Origin: Triops longicaudatus
Taxonomy: Eukaryota > Arthropoda > Branchiopoda > Notostraca > Triopsidae
DNA: 64,000 nt
Assembly: GCA_022885665.1 (NCBI GenBank)
Contig: JAGQDJ010000121.1
Coordinates: 1-64,000, forward strand
Direction of reading: 5' to 3'
The translations under genes were made by a program, and so were the position numbers. The notes under the pieces were generated by a model that saw only the letters and a list, made by a program, of their open reading frames with translations, was not told the origin of the DNA and did not search any database. Shown piece by piece: positions 12,501 to 24,900 of this stretch (position 1 is the stretch's first letter; each line of letters begins with the position of its first letter).

Positions 12501-13823
12501 GTGAAGAAAGGGAGAGGGTTAAGGTCGATGCACTCCACAACCTTTTAAGTAAGGTCAAGGAGGAGTTCAACTTGCTGATCCATTTCGAGACAACCTTGCC
12601 CTGGCTTTTGTCCCAGCACTGTGTTGGACCAAACCCGGTTTCCTGGTCGTTTCATATTCAGCCGTTCCTTGGGTAAACAACTTCTATAATTTCCTGGGAT
12701 TCGATTAAGGAAATTAGATGGAGAACATTCAAGGAGGTTATGCGAGGAATATTACATATGGCAGCACTCTGTGTAATGCACTTAACCCGAAATATATAAA
12801 AAAATCTCGCTATAACGTACACGAAGGGGACAAATAATTGTCTATTACAGTCGACATTAGCCGGAAATGCCTTAGAAAATAGTTTTACTCTTATTTTCTG
12901 TATTTTCTATATCTTCACATTTCTTGCCAAACGAGTTAATAGATGGATCTTCGCAAGAGCAGCCTTTTGTGCATTTTTTTTGGGGGGGGGGGGGGGAATA
13001 ACGCCTAGTCCAATAAACAGTTATTTTCTGTTTTTGGTTATGGCACACATTGGAAAATGTATGTGTAAATTGGCAAAGAGTCATATTTTTTTTTTACGCT
13101 ATTGACGAAAATACGTCACAGGCGAATTCGTTATGGCTGACGCTTTTTCTTTTATATTTACACACGCGTTTTGCGGGTCCCATAGCTTTATTCGCTCCGA
13201 TTGTTCATGGAGAAGCTATGGCTGTCTTACAGCTCAGATGCGGACATGGCAGGATCTAACTTGGCTACACAGATTCAAATTAAAAAGGTTGTCCTGTGTG
13301 CAGAAACTGTGAAGAGGAAGTAGAAAGTGTAGAACATTTGATCATGGAATACCGAGACTTCCACGAAGAGAGAGACATTTTGTTTTGCAAGCTGCGCCGT
13401 AAAAACATACCAATTGAGTTGAATGATGATTTAGGGTTCGGAAAAATATCAGTTTTAAATCCATTGTGCACGAACAGTTTTAAGCCCAAAGTGCTAGTTT
13501 TAATTTTACTACACAAACAAAGAGTGTAGAATTTATTTGGAAGATTTGAAAGACTGAGTGAGTACATCAGAATTTGTACGAAAGCTGAAGGCAATAGTGT
13601 GGCGCAATAGCGACACCGGTCGCCCTAAAACTAAAGTTTTGGCATTACGTAAAAGCTAATTCATCTTTAAATAAAATATGAAAAAAAAGAAAGGAAAATC
13701 TTTAAAAGTAATAGTTCGTAAATATTCTAAAAAGATACTTAAAATTTGCATGGTTGATACCCAACACTCTTAACGAAGATCATTCAGATTTAGATCAATT
13801 CTGTCTTTGTTGTTTGGCAGCTA

Positions 13824-13861
<38 letters not shown>

Positions 13862-14956
13862 AGGCAGAATGACAAGGCTGACGAGCTGCCGTCCCATCAG
13901 TCACGCGTTTCTTTCTTTCAGAATCCTAGCGTCGGACTTGTCATGATGGAACGCTGACACGTGTGCTAACTAAGATAGCATAATGTGAGCGCAAGTGAGG
14001 GAAGAGAAAAAATCATCTTTAGGACGTTACAAATTATAGGAAAACGTCTTCCGTGAAGTTGTCTCTTGTTATATGTGTTGTTCACGTAGTGCGCAGAGCA
14101 ATATCCGTTCGCACAGTTCATGCACACATTTTTGTCTGCTTTCATTGAAGGGCGGCATGTGCCTTGGAATTTGTCCATTGAGGCATTCCAATATTGTGCA
14201 TACCGTGTGAATGACACGGGCGTCAATAATAATAATAAAAAGTGTATAAAAAATAAATCAAACAATACAAACCTGATCGAAGAAACGGGTGGTTTGATGA
14301 AGGAAAGCAAAAAAGTATATCCAGGCTATGGCCTTATTCACTCGGGTCATGGTGCACCAATTACGGGCCAGTGGTGGATGACACACGTAAATGTACCTTT
14401 GAACCGCCAAGGCTAGAGTCAGCCAGATAGAGGCTGTGTGGAACAATGCAGGCACTATTTCGTTCATAATGTGGTACGCATAGCAAGCTTGTACGGATCG
14501 TAGGGGTCGGTCGTGGTTGCCGAACGTATATAGATAGGCCAGCCACGGAGCAGGGAACAACAGAGTGAACATATCCGATAAAGCCATGGCCATGAGCACC
14601 GCGTTAGTTGGTGTACGCATATGTCTTTTTGACAAAACCAGCACAATTAACGTATTAGCAACGATGGTGATGACTAAGAGAAAGGGCATGATGTATCCAT
14701 AGAGAGGAAGTGCGTAGGTAATATCCAAATCCGCTGTAATATTCATAGGCCTGGGGAGTAGTGGGGGATAAGGTGACGAACCCATGTTGTAGAAGTGTGT
14801 TCCAATGCCATTGTCTCCGCAGAAAACTGTAATAGGGTAACTAAGGTCATTTGTACCATTCTCTCCGTCATTGCCAAGCGACGGATGTGTCTTAAACAGC
14901 CAGTAACTTGACGCATTCGGCGGACATTCCATTGCAGTGACGTTAACGGAAACCAT
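6592..14956 (-). CDS. SPR: Sex peptide receptor / myoinhibitory peptide receptor (class A GPCR)
   Basis: Seven-transmembrane peptide receptor of the SPR family, whose conserved ligands are myoinhibitory peptides (allatostatin-B); it acts at the plasma membrane. Coding exons are 14956-14273 and 7299-6592, joined in phase 0 (CAG|gtttgt ... tttccaacag|GAG), giving 463 aa against about 435 in Drosophila. Exon 1 holds an N-terminal ectodomain with several N-glycosylation sequons (NVT, NAS, NGT, NIT) and TM1-TM4, including KRHMRTPTNAVLMAMALSD and FPAPWLAYLYTFGN. Exon 2 holds TM5-TM7 (FVHLVPCISLVVLNVLLFGA, NCTTLMLIVVV, ISLSYPINFAIYCGMSRQF) and a Gly/Thr-rich cytoplasmic tail. TM3 ends in QRY in place of the general DRY; QRY is normal for SPR. 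The first in-frame ATG is at 14956; the frame opens upstream only to a TAA at 15044, with no earlier ATG. Family assignment is very secure. Confidence 0.95.
8507..8663 (-). mobile_element. MITE of the GTAGCCAGG family, copy 1
   Basis: Read on the minus strand it starts with a diverged terminal sequence containing GTACCCAGGATTTTGGTTC, followed by a G-rich stretch, an AT-rich middle and a degenerate inverted end. The same layout recurs at 16.04, 18.78, 32.63 and 32.78 kb. No coding capacity. Ends are approximate and no target duplication is evident, so this is an old copy. Confidence 0.6.
8971..9015. repeat. 20-bp near-perfect hairpin with 5-nt loop
   Basis: Arm GTAAAAATACTTCGGGTTAG (8971-8990), loop CAATA, then its reverse complement (8996-9015) with one mismatch. 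Inside the SPR intron. The loop is too short for a typical microRNA precursor; it could be a tiny foldback element or a recombination scar. Confidence 0.85.
9279..10063. mobile_element. Foldback element with ~130-150 bp inverted arms and tRNA-like module
   Basis: The left arm (about 9279-9425) and right arm (about 9930-10063) are reverse complements of each other with scattered differences, and both outer ends begin GTACTGTG(G/A)TGAGCAG. About 500 bp of AT-rich non-coding DNA separates them. Each arm, read inward to outward, contains GATTGGTTCGAGTCCCTTCA, whose GGTTCGAGTCC core is a perfect RNA polymerase III B-box as in a tRNA T-arm. In the right arm, GCGCGGTCTGCCTTGCAAGC just upstream resembles a tRNA anticodon arm with TGC. 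The element therefore looks like two opposed copies of a tRNA-derived (SINE-like) repeat, or a MITE that captured one. No target duplication was identified and there is no coding capacity. Confidence 0.65.
10629..10713 (-). repeat. Diverged third copy of the tRNA-like foldback arm
   Basis: Starts GTACTGTAG and carries AAACCACAAAGGCCTAATTA and ACTCGAACCAAT, the same ordered blocks as the left arm of the 9.28-10.06 kb element. Shorter and more diverged; no partner arm follows. Confidence 0.6.
12974..12996. repeat. T8-G15 homopolymer tract
   Basis: Eight T followed by fifteen G within the SPR intron; low complexity. Confidence 0.8.
13218..13500 (+). pseudogene. Frameshifted 3' end of a non-LTR retrotransposon (LINE) ORF2
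   Basis: Three pieces in different frames match the end of a LINE polyprotein in order: LQLRCGHGRI (from about 13225), then LTWLHRFKLK (about 13258-13290), then CPVCRNCEEEVESVEHLI followed by FHEER (about 13293-13380). In Jockey/I/R1-type elements the region after RNase H has the pattern L-R-(C/S)-G-H, H-R-(F/I)-K-L-K and a C-x2-C...H...C zinc knuckle. The last cysteine is replaced (EYRDF where EC-x-F is usual), and two frame changes break the ORF. No reverse transcriptase remains nearby, so this is a dead, 5'-truncated relic. Confidence 0.6.
13827..13860. repeat. T34 homopolymer
   Basis: 34 consecutive T. On the minus strand this is an A34 run that could be a retroposon tail, but I see no recognisable body or target duplication beside it. 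Confidence 0.85.
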
Positions 14957-15040
14957 TGTCAAAATGTCAGAATAGTAGGTCACAATTATTGCTTTGCTAC
15001 ATGCCCGGTCCGTATCATGGCTTCCAGCATGGGGCCGTGC

Positions 15041-15048
15041 TTTTTATA
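15041..15048 (-). promoter_or_regulatory. TATA-like element upstream of SPR
   Basis: TATAAAAA on the minus strand, 85 nt before the first ATG of SPR. The spacing allows a start site about 55-60 nt before the ATG. AT-rich DNA makes chance matches common, and extra 5' exons further upstream cannot be excluded. Confidence 0.35.
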
Positions 15049-16040
15049 TCTGCGCAAAATGAAGGAAGGATTCTTAAGTTTTAAAATTCTGAGATACAAT
15101 AAATCCAAAACGTCTTGAAAATTATGCTTATCTATGTTTATCGGTGTAAGCTTAGCGTGTTGCCACATTTTTGCTAGTCAAAATGTTCGGATTCAAGCAG
15201 ATTAAAATTTTGCTAATAAAACAAGATGTAAGGTACAAATGATAAAGAACCCTTAAGAATTTGAGACAGTCGAACTGCTAGAAAAGAAAGGTGTACATTG
15301 TAATTTAAGGCATGAAAATGTTGACATCACAGCCTACTTGTATTACTGATGCAAAATGATGAAATAATTGCACAACGTAGACAACTGGGTAAATAGTACA
15401 TAGATAAATTAAAATCCCAGTTAATGTATGTCTAGGCAATATAAAAATAAAACGAACAACATTGCCGATTTTACAATTTTTCTTAAAAGAGATTTTCTTA
15501 GCCCACCCTCTTCTGCACTTCGCTATAACACAACCAAATATTCGGAAGACAGTACCAAAAGGAAATTTTTCATGACTTGCTACGGTTTATTCTAGAGAAT
15601 AAAATGAGTAACCGTGAATGCCTAGTACCGATACTGTTAATGTGTTAAAATTTATTATATATTTTGTACTTTACATACGCCAGGGGACTCCGAAGGCGGC
15701 ACTAGATAGACCTTCGCAACGGGAAAAGACTGGTAGTGCTTTTAGGTAGCGTGTTAAGTAGTGTGTTTTATACATACTAATAAAATAGTGTGTTTTATAT
15801 TTACTATGAGATCGTCAGCCACAATTTCCCTATATTTACACATCTTGGGAATTTTAAAAACAGATCACAAAACCTTATATTTTGTTGTCAAAGGGTTCGT
15901 TATATCGAGATTTTACTGTCCCACTTAAGGTGCACACAATTACTGTCCCGGTGCACACAATTTTAAAACTTAAAAAAAAAACTAAAAAAAAAAAAACCGG
16001 GGACGTAGTTTCCTCCTTGGAAGGTAGGTTTCTTATAGTT

Positions 16041-16212
16041 AGGGCGGCACCCAGGATTTTGGTTCAGAGGGGATTTTCGAGCTTTCGGGGAGGTTTTCGA
16101 ATGCATTTTTTTTTTGGACATTTGAGGTTTGCCCTATCTTCCCTATTATAAACTAAATTTAGGGTTTCCACCCTCTAATTGCCCGCCCCCCTTCCCCCCT
16201 GGATACGGCCTT
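16041..16212 (+). mobile_element. MITE of the GTAGCCAGG family, copy 2
   Basis: Begins with a diverged GGCACCCAGGATTTTGGTTC end and shares GGACATTTGAGGTTTGCCCT with copy 1. It ends in a degenerate inverted terminus (CCTGGATACGGCC) after a C-rich stretch. About 170 bp, no coding capacity. Confidence 0.6.
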
Positions 16213-18598
16213 GGTTATAGTAACTAACAACAGAGGGTGAATGAAGTCAAATTGAAACTGTGGATAGATGGTACATCACAATGCGGTATTCACACAAAGC
16301 CTTAAATTCTCAGACACGATATTATAAAATGCACCAGGTCGATTTCGCATTTCTTTATACCTCATTTTTCTTAAACAATCTGACCTAGTGCACAACTTTG
16401 CCCGATTTCCATCCTTCCGTAGAATATAAAGGTATAAACAATTAAACCATAATTTACAAATTTAGTTGCAATTTTTTTTAAAAGAAAACTAAAACTATTT
16501 CATTGGGTATCCCTAATAGCAACATCACGGTTAAAATAGTTTATCTGATTTTTTAAACATTTTACAGTACGATCAGAAAATTGTCTATGTTACTTCCCCA
16601 TAAGGGGTCTGCACATATCGGGCCTTCATTTTCTCTTTCTAGGTTTGGCTTCGATGCAGTGTTCGACGAATTTCACGGCCTACGGATAACAGGAATATGG
16701 CAGTAGAAGTAAATAATGACTCCTATGATATATTGGCTGCAGATAGATAAAATTTTCAATAGTTTTTTGTAAATTTTGCCGTTAGATCGCTAGCTTGGCA
16801 TACCGGGGAGGTAAAGAAGATAAAATCTTGTTTCTCTTTTAAGTTGAAAATAAGAATTTGAGGAAGGCAAAGTTAGTTTACAATGCCAATGTATGGTAAG
16901 TGCAGTTTTAAAGTAATTATGATAACACAAGCTTTGTTGTCGAAAAAAAAAAAATTTAATTTGAGGAAAGATAAGATCTATCGCTATCTCCCTACCTCTC
17001 CGATGTGCTAATACCCTTGCTTTTAATAGAGGAATAAGTCGTCCAAAAGATGTCCCCAATGAACAGACTAAAAGCTGTAAGATAAAAGAACCGAAACAAA
17101 AGGCTACAGTCATCGACTTGTCCATTGAACTCACTGTCCATTAAAATAATAATAAATAAATGTTAAAATAATAATACTCTTAGCTTTACAATACCTTTCT
17201 TTAGGACCCGGTGAAAATCGCTAGTACTTCAGGGATATGATGCTATCCATAATTACTTTCTTAATTACCCTAGATGAAGGCCGTACACCTCCTGGGAAAA
17301 AAGATTAATGCACAATATAGAAAGGTCCAATTAAGCCCACTGAGGCTGGACAAGTTCAACAAGGCCCTACCAGATGAGACAGAGCTGCCGCGCATTAGTA
17401 GGAAAGGAAACGTTCACTACACAGTGAACATACTTTTTGAATCTTCTAGTTCGTTGGGCACACAAATTCATCTCTTAGTGTTGTGACTCAGGTCAATGGT
17501 AGAAGTTGGCGTTGGGAGTAATTAACCTTTTTATGTCTCCAGGTTACTCCATTTCGCCCATGATTAGAGATAGGGGCTATACAAAAGCTTATGTAATACC
17601 TTATTTCCGTTTTTTTTTTCTTTTGCTACCCACGTAGGCTTATGTCTCTTGGTGACAGTTTAAGTATTTACCGTTAATATATTTTAGCGCCAACTGTTCA
17701 CGAAGCTGTGCTTTTCTAATTTACAGAATCCGTGGTATTCTCTTAATACAGTATAACCCTTAGATATGTAGAAGGACTTCTTTACTCAGGATATTTTTTT
17801 CAGCTCGGTTCGCGGAAGTCCGGAGTTTCGAAAGCGGATACAGTAACAATACTCCGCCTTTTTGCTATCTCATTGAACTCAACTCTTTTTATAAGTCTCG
17901 CTAAATGCGTCTAACACACATAAACATTCTTCATCAAGTTTAGCTGAGGGATACCTTTTTTATTTATTCTTCTCGTTCAAGATGGTGATGAACAATAAAA
18001 GAAAAAATCACCCTCTGCTACGGAATGTAAATAAAGTCTTTTGGGTAATGGTGAAGCCTTGGAGCTTATTAGCAAATGACAAATGAAATGTGGGCGACTT
18101 TTTTAAGAAACGGCTCACATGTGTGGCTTTTGGGAGGAAATGTTTACTACATGGGACCCTAAAATTGTATTTTATGAGTGGCTTGCATTAGTACGTTAAC
18201 TTAATGTGCACATAAATTGCAGTAAAAGTCGTTTAAATAGGAGGGCCAGGTACCGACCAGTCGTCTTTTTCTTATACAGGGATAGGGTTAACCGAGGTGA
18301 CTCCTGAAGTGATTTTAAACTCACTGGGCTAAATATAAGATTGTGTAATTCTTTTTTAAATATCTTTCAGACAGTTCCTACTACAAAACTGATTGGATGT
18401 TACGAAATATACAACAGAAATCTAATTTAATCATACCTCTCCTGGCTGATTAGTCATCAATAGGCGCAAATCGCTCTCGAAGTGAATGGCAATTCTTCTA
18501 CAATTCATATACAGTAATATACAATTCTTCTACAATTAATGCACATATTTACGCATTTATTTTATACCATATACTTTTAAATTTAGCGACCTTTCTAA

Positions 18599-18665
18599 CC
18601 GATTGGTTCAAGCCGTTCAGCACTTAATGTTGTTTGTTACGTTTTTTTTTTCTCATCACAGTAAG
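18599..18665 (+). repeat. Diverged fragment of the tRNA-like repeat
   Basis: Carries CGATTGGTTCAAGCCGTTCA, then CTTAATG and CTCATCACAGTA, in the order seen in the right arm of the 9.28-10.06 kb element. The B-box is degenerate. Confidence 0.45.
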
Positions 18666-18783
18666 CTACTTAAACTTCAGTGTTATAGGAATTCCACCCT
18701 TCTGAAGGAGCCAATGCATCATGTAAAGAAAATTCGTTGAGAAGTGGAATTCAAGCAAAACCGTGTAGACAACAGCTCACACA

Positions 18784-18926
18784 TAGGCCCGTAGCCAAGA
18801 TTTGGGTTCAAGGGGAGGGGGGGGGGGGTCAATATGCAGTTTTATTGGACTCTTCGGTTTCGCCTATGTTTATGTAAAATACAGATTCCGTGAGCTTCAC
18901 CTCCTATCCCCCTGGCTACTGACCTG
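18784..18926 (+). mobile_element. MITE of the GTAGCCAGG family, copy 3
   Basis: Left end TAGGCCCGTAGCCA and right end TGGCTACTGACCTG are near inverted repeats. The interior has a G-run, then CAATATGCAGTTTTATTGGAC and TTTCGCCTATG like the 32.6-kb copy. Flanking octamers CTCACACA and GTTACACG agree at 5 of 8 positions, compatible with a decayed 8-bp duplication. Confidence 0.7.
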
Positions 18927-18966
18927 GTTACACGCAGAAGAAAGGTAAAAGTGTGAGGGGCCATAG

Positions 18967-18997
18967 TATAAAGGTTACACTAAATATAACCTTTATA
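18967..18997. repeat. 11-bp perfect hairpin
   Basis: TATAAAGGTTA and TAACCTTTATA flank a 9-nt loop, 41 nt beyond MITE copy 3. Likely incidental or part of an old insertion. Confidence 0.75.
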
Positions 18998-21900
18998 TTG
19001 TAGTGTAGACATAGTAAAAATGCGGAAGAAGTCTTCGGACAGGGCTTTTGATAACTTTGCAGAATGTAAAAAATAACCCCAGGAAATGTAAAAAAAAAAA
19101 AAATAGGAAACATGGTGTATACCGCATAAATGTGCTTCTTTCATGGATGAACTTAAAGTAACAATTAACTATAACATTGTGTTAGTACATCTCTGAGTAC
19201 TACTTTAATGCTACGTATGATGTTGACGATGACGATCTCATTAGCTGACGATTGGGTTAGCAGGATGTCTTCACTCCCGGTACGCCACCGTCTTGTTTTA
19301 GTCAGTGCATCTCTAGAAACACAGACTACCTAGATCTATGGGGTTCTTATTTCAGCTGGATGAGACCTGTAACCCAAACTAATTGAGATGTTGTTATTTG
19401 ACAAATATTGATAATTTAGATTAATTGAAGTCCCCAGCCCCATTGTGTTTCAACTAAAGAAGGCATTCGACTTAAAAAATCCAAAATTAAGTGAAATCGA
19501 TACTAGTATTGCTAAATGTTATCGTTATTTATTTGGTTTATATTTTTCCCTACAATTACGTCATGGTATAAATACAGCGTTCAGATCAGATGACGAATTT
19601 ATAACATCTTAGGTCTGCTTCTTTCAGACAATTTTTGCCATCTAAAAAGCACTGCGAACTATAGGAATTGTGCCAAAGACAGCACTAATTAGCGTTCTAT
19701 ATTCCTTCCACTGTTTTGCTTTCACAAGTTCTGCACTTTAGTGGATACGGCGAGTTCTTCCGCGAGCCTAGCCTTCAAGCACCTTTCGATTATAAGGTTT
19801 TCTATTTCAAACGGCAATTAAGTCTAATATTGAAGCACTATAACCTGGTAGTCTAAAAGAATGAAGTGTTGCTAATATGCAGATGTGAAAGTGAGAACTG
19901 TTGAAGTTATGAAAAGTGGCGTCACGGTGCGCTGGTCTTTCTGCATGTGAAAAAAATAACGGGTTGGTAAATGGCGAAAACACGATGCCGTCGATTTTTT
20001 CCTCTGCTATATCGTTTTATCAGTAGCTTAGCAACTGAGCTGAACTCTGAAATTCATTTGTGCAGAAAGTAATAACGAACATGAGCACAGACCAAAGTTT
20101 CACCGGTACAGTCGTTCGGAAAACTTTTACCTCCCTTTTATTAGGAAAAGAGCCACTGTAAGCTCCGTCGTTTTGAAAGTTGATTGCAATAAAATTGTCT
20201 TTAATTTTGTAGAATAATAATACACAAAATGAACGATCAGATAGACAAAGGAGGAAGGAGCCTTTCGCCAACTGCGATGCATAATCGAATTAGTTAATTT
20301 TAGATTAGCTCATATTTGATCGCCCTTCTTACGCTGATAATTGCCTCGTGTTTTATAACACTCATTGTGTTTTGACTTTCCTGAAAGAAATTGTTGTCAA
20401 TGTTGGGGTGTCGGATGAGGCTTCACTGCCTCGCTCTTACCGTTAGTCCCTGGTCATGCTTTATGTCATTTTTCTAAAAAAACTGTGCAATTACTATGTT
20501 GATAACGCTTTCACGCCTGTTTTTACTCAACTCGTCAGAGATAGCCTTGAATTACATTCTGCAGAAGGTTTAGTTGGTGCGGGATGTCATAGTTCTTCTA
20601 AATGAAACGAGCTGGCACCGTAGTGTGTGTAGTGTCTTGTCTGACTCCACATAACGTCCTCATGCGTTTCTGTTTAAATTACTCCTGCAGTATTCCAGGT
20701 CCAAGTGACATTTTGGTTCAATACGTTATCATTTTTGGCAGGCGTGTCAACACGGTTTCCTTACCGTAAGTGCCCCTTTGAACGATCGCTCGCTCTCCTA
20801 TTGTACTTTTTACATCGAACCCTAGTTCTGGAATAAGTTCAGTTCATTCTTTTCCTTGCGTTCCAATAAAACTAGTTCCTAAATCGAGTGAGAAAAAATA
20901 CCCAGTGTGCGTCTATACGCGTGGGCACGCTGGACAGTTGCCCAGGGGCCCTATCGGAGTATAGGGGCCCTATGTTAGTCTGTGTGTTGTGACTTGCCGT
21001 CAATAAATAAATACGTATATTCTACACTGTACATTTCCCCCCAGGTCCTATAATATTGTCAAGGCGGTATTGGGAACACCTAATTTCGTCAAGCCGTAGA
21101 AATGCGTAGTTTGTTGTTGCCGAACTTCGTCGAAGAAGAATGAGACTATGATCTAAGTGCAAAAAAGAACAGGTTTTTATTCGTTTGAGAGCGAACGCTA
21201 TTTCCAAGCAATACTTAATTCTCCATATATAATGAAATTACCTTGTTGTTCGGAAAAATGCATAAGTTTTAGTTGAATGTATTGATAAGCTATGGTAACA
21301 TCGGTTTCAAATAGACGTAACTCAGGTCGTTACAAAACTCAATTATTTTGCCGTTGCGTACGTAAATTCATCAGTAAACATCTCTAACTTTCAGCTTTAC
21401 TGCCGCACTTACCGTGATGTTTGATACTGTATTAAACGCTGATTGAAAGATTGGCTTACATTATTGCCCAGCGCCCTTCAAAAGTTTCAACCTAAGCTTT
21501 TTTACACCGTTTGTTTTCTTTTTGAACTAACATTGTCTTCGAGCAGTTGTTTCTGCAAGAACGCTTTACTTGGACCTTCTATTCCTTGGTACCTCACATA
21601 TAAAAATACCTAATAAGTCCAAGCAAACAATCATTTTAGACGATCTCAGTGCAGATGTAAGGAAAGGCAAGCAATTTGTTGTCTTCTATTTTGGAGAGAT
21701 AAAGAAAATTGAATTTTAGATCCGGGTATGGATATTGCGTGTATCGTAGCAAGCCGCTTTTCACAAATATCAATTTTGGAAGTTTTAGTGACCTATCTCG
21801 GGCTATTTGAAAGAGCCCCGAATATCAAATCATTTTTTGTTATTTTGGCCGATTTTGTAAAGCCTCGTACTGGGCTTTTACCGTTTGAAATACAAGTTTT

Positions 21901-24900
21901 CAACATGGCTTGACACAGAACAACAAAGATGAACAAGAGCAATCGATTTTTTTTTAAGTTCGCCTATGTACGAAGTTTTTCTAAATAATATCAAATTCTC
22001 TTTGAAGTCCTGTGGTAGACAATAATTAAGATTTTGAAAAATTAGAAAACTGAAGGTTTTTACGCTTCCGACGCGGAATGGAATATTACAGAAAGGAATA
22101 GCTGAACATAATTGAACTACGAAGGTTTGAAAATCTACGGTAATGATTAGTCGGGAAAAGAGTAAGACTAAGAAAACGTTTGATAACTTCAAAATCGGGC
22201 AATTACTTACAAAAGAAACCTTTCTAAAATTTCGCTTGAAAAAATCAGATTCTGTGGGTTATTTTTCATGATCATCTGCAGAAATTGCTGAAAAAGCTGC
22301 TGCTCATATTTGCTTTATCTTTTCGTTACACAGTCTGGAAGAAAAGTAACACTTGTACATAATCATATTAATACAAAGTTTTTCATTCATTTATGCCTTA
22401 CAGTACTTAGATTTCGTTCGGTTAATTTAGCAGAACTTCTTAGAGCAAGATTTCATTCAGCGGCACCAAAGATTAAGATGACTAACTTTGCTCTCAGAAC
22501 AGTTTGGTGACAAACTATACTCATTACGAACTAGATCATACCAGAATTCTCCATGTTATTCGTCAGTGTCATTGGAGAATATTAACTGTCCCTTAACTTT
22601 TTGCGTTTAAAGAACAGTGTAGCATATTTTAAAAGAGTCACGGAGAACACATGTCTTTACTCTCGTTTGCTGCACCCGCAATTTATTTACCATGATGCGG
22701 AAAGGAACTTGCACTTGAGTTATGCGATTCTGCTATCAGATGTCATCTAGAATGTACATCGAGCAGGAAACTATATCAAAGCTCCACTTTAGTAACGATG
22801 GAGAAAAAACTTAATGACGGTTGCGGCGAGAAACTAGGCTTCTGTAAAAGTTTGTGAGGATGGATGATCTCTAAGGTATGGGTGCGTGACACCTTCTAGC
22901 CACTTTTTTAATTTGATCCCCATAAAAAAATCTATAAAGCTGAAAATTCTAAAGTTGCAACTTTATGACAAGACGTGACCCCTGCACAAGCAGTACCGTG
23001 GAACCGAGAACTGAACACTCGCTTTTGGGTGTTAAGTATTTACGATGTCGACAATTTTCTGCTCTTACCATATTCAAAGTATGAGGAACGACCACCAGCG
23101 CTATCCTATCTTGACTGCAGAAGTGACTCCGCGTCTAAGACCGGGAGGCATAAAAAATATAAGGCATTGAAGTTTCTCTCAGTCCCGAAACTTTCATGAC
23201 CGAGGAAAAACATACAAGTGTGTAACGTTAGCATTTAGATCTGTCCTGTATGCTATTTTGGGGTTTCCGTTTACCGTTTTTCTCGTCAAGCAGTCAAGTC
23301 ATATGATCTGTACCAGGGGTCTCGTAGGCTTAGCGCTTCACTGAACTTTGCTACGCTATATATGTTATATTGCTATCGCATTGCGTCAGCAATTTGTGTC
23401 TAGCTGGCGAATTTTTGCCCTCTTTTCTCTCCCTTTATTTCTTCGCTTTTTAATCTTCGAGGATTTACCGTACTGAGCAAGAGCGTGTGCCTGTTCAAAC
23501 AGTAGAGAAAGCTCAGTACCTATGAGAAAAAAAGAATGACCATGTGGCTGTGCTTGTTAGTGTACTCTGCGCAATTTCTAGGTGGTCTTTCACGGCAAAG
23601 AATAGTGACTGCAATAAGTGTCTAACTGTTGTTCTAATTAAGTTTCTACAATTAAAATAATAATAATTGAAGGTCACAGGTTCATCTAGAAACGACTGCG
23701 ATAAGGCATGATGATCGCTGGAAACGCTCCCATTTTCCTTTTTTTTTTTACCAGAAACCGAGACCGCGAGCGTTAAAAAACTCGTATGGAATCCAGAAAT
23801 ACGATCGGATCACATTAATGTGGTGTTGGATATCAAGGTTTATTGTACGTTTGGACATAAGAAACAATTAAGAGATAGTACCGACACACGAAGGTGCTGC
23901 AGACTAACATAAATTCGTTAGGAAAAAACAGCACCAAAGAAGGAATCGAAGCTCTGTAGCTGCTAAGCAACATGGCAGAACAAACTGGAAATCTCATTAA
24001 TGTGGTTGCCGAAAACATCTCTCACTATATTGTTAGTATTAGGTTGATCCTGTCTGGCAGGGAAGAGTGGCATTAGTCCATAAATATATTGATCGAATCT
24101 AGGGCAGCTGAGAACACGGTGACACAATGAAGACTGCAGTCCATCAGAAAAAGAGAGAAAATGTTTTGTACTGCAATGAGTGTGGAAAGAGAACAGTGTA
24201 AACGCAAACCTTAGATGAGCTATCGAGTTCTTCACCGTTGACGTTATCGTAACCCTTTTTACTTTTTATTTTCTAGTTTTTCTGCGGCTACGTAAGGTTG
24301 GTGTGGATAGCGTAGCTTATGGGTAACGGCTAAGAACGAAAGCACAAGGATCACGGCAAAGCTTGACTGTCATTCAGTTGCTCTGCTGTTATGCATTCTG
24401 ATGAGACTTATTTATATTTTGCTAACGGCCGCAGAAACAGACCTGTCTTGAAAGCTTTGGAAATGCAGCTGTCATTTTTTGAATAAAGGCAGCTTGCGCG
24501 ACTCGAAAATGGAAAGTATTTTTATTTTACTTCGTCACACTCAGGAAGTTTCACTTCTGTTTTATGCCCAGTTTAACTGCAATGTTCTGAAAAGTTACTC
24601 AAAAAGAGCTGTGAATGAAAGTGGCCACTTTCTTCTCGTGAATTGACGGTACGTTTAGAGTAGCTATATGTCAGTTATATGTCACGGACAAAATTGGGCT
24701 TACGTGTTTTTTTACAGTTCCTCTGTTTGGTGGTAAATGCAAACTCCCCTAAATTTGCCGGCTTGACGGTATCCAATGACGCATTTCTAACCCCCAATGT
24801 TCGCACTTCCTTTCCCCTGGCAGTGAAGCAACGCCCTTTGAATTCTTTACCCTCGCTAGAAGCAAAAGAAAACTTCAATCGTTTATTCCTGGAACGAGAT

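Larger units (their letters stand above)
7300..14272 (-). other. 7-kb SPR intron
   Basis: The single intron within the coding part of SPR, between TM4 and TM5. It is about a hundred times longer than the introns of the genes at the right end. It holds a MITE near 8.6 kb, a near-perfect hairpin near 9.0 kb, a foldback element at 9.28-10.06 kb, a further copy of its arm near 10.67 kb, a broken LINE end near 13.3 kb and a 34-nt T run. I see no nested gene. Confidence 0.85.

Noticed and set aside
13966..14310. Open frame of 114 codons overlapping the end of SPR exon 1 on the same strand
   Set aside because: It is another frame of SPR exon 1 and the start of its intron; the SPR frame carries all receptor motifs.
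14957..14983. SPR start at a GTG at 14983
   Set aside because: Nuclear mRNAs start at ATG; the first in-frame ATG is at 14956 and the extra nine residues have no family support.
20943..20973. Repeated AGGGGCCCTAT near 20.95 kb as a MITE
   Set aside because: It is a short direct repeat around a palindromic GGGCCC core without terminal structure or target duplication.
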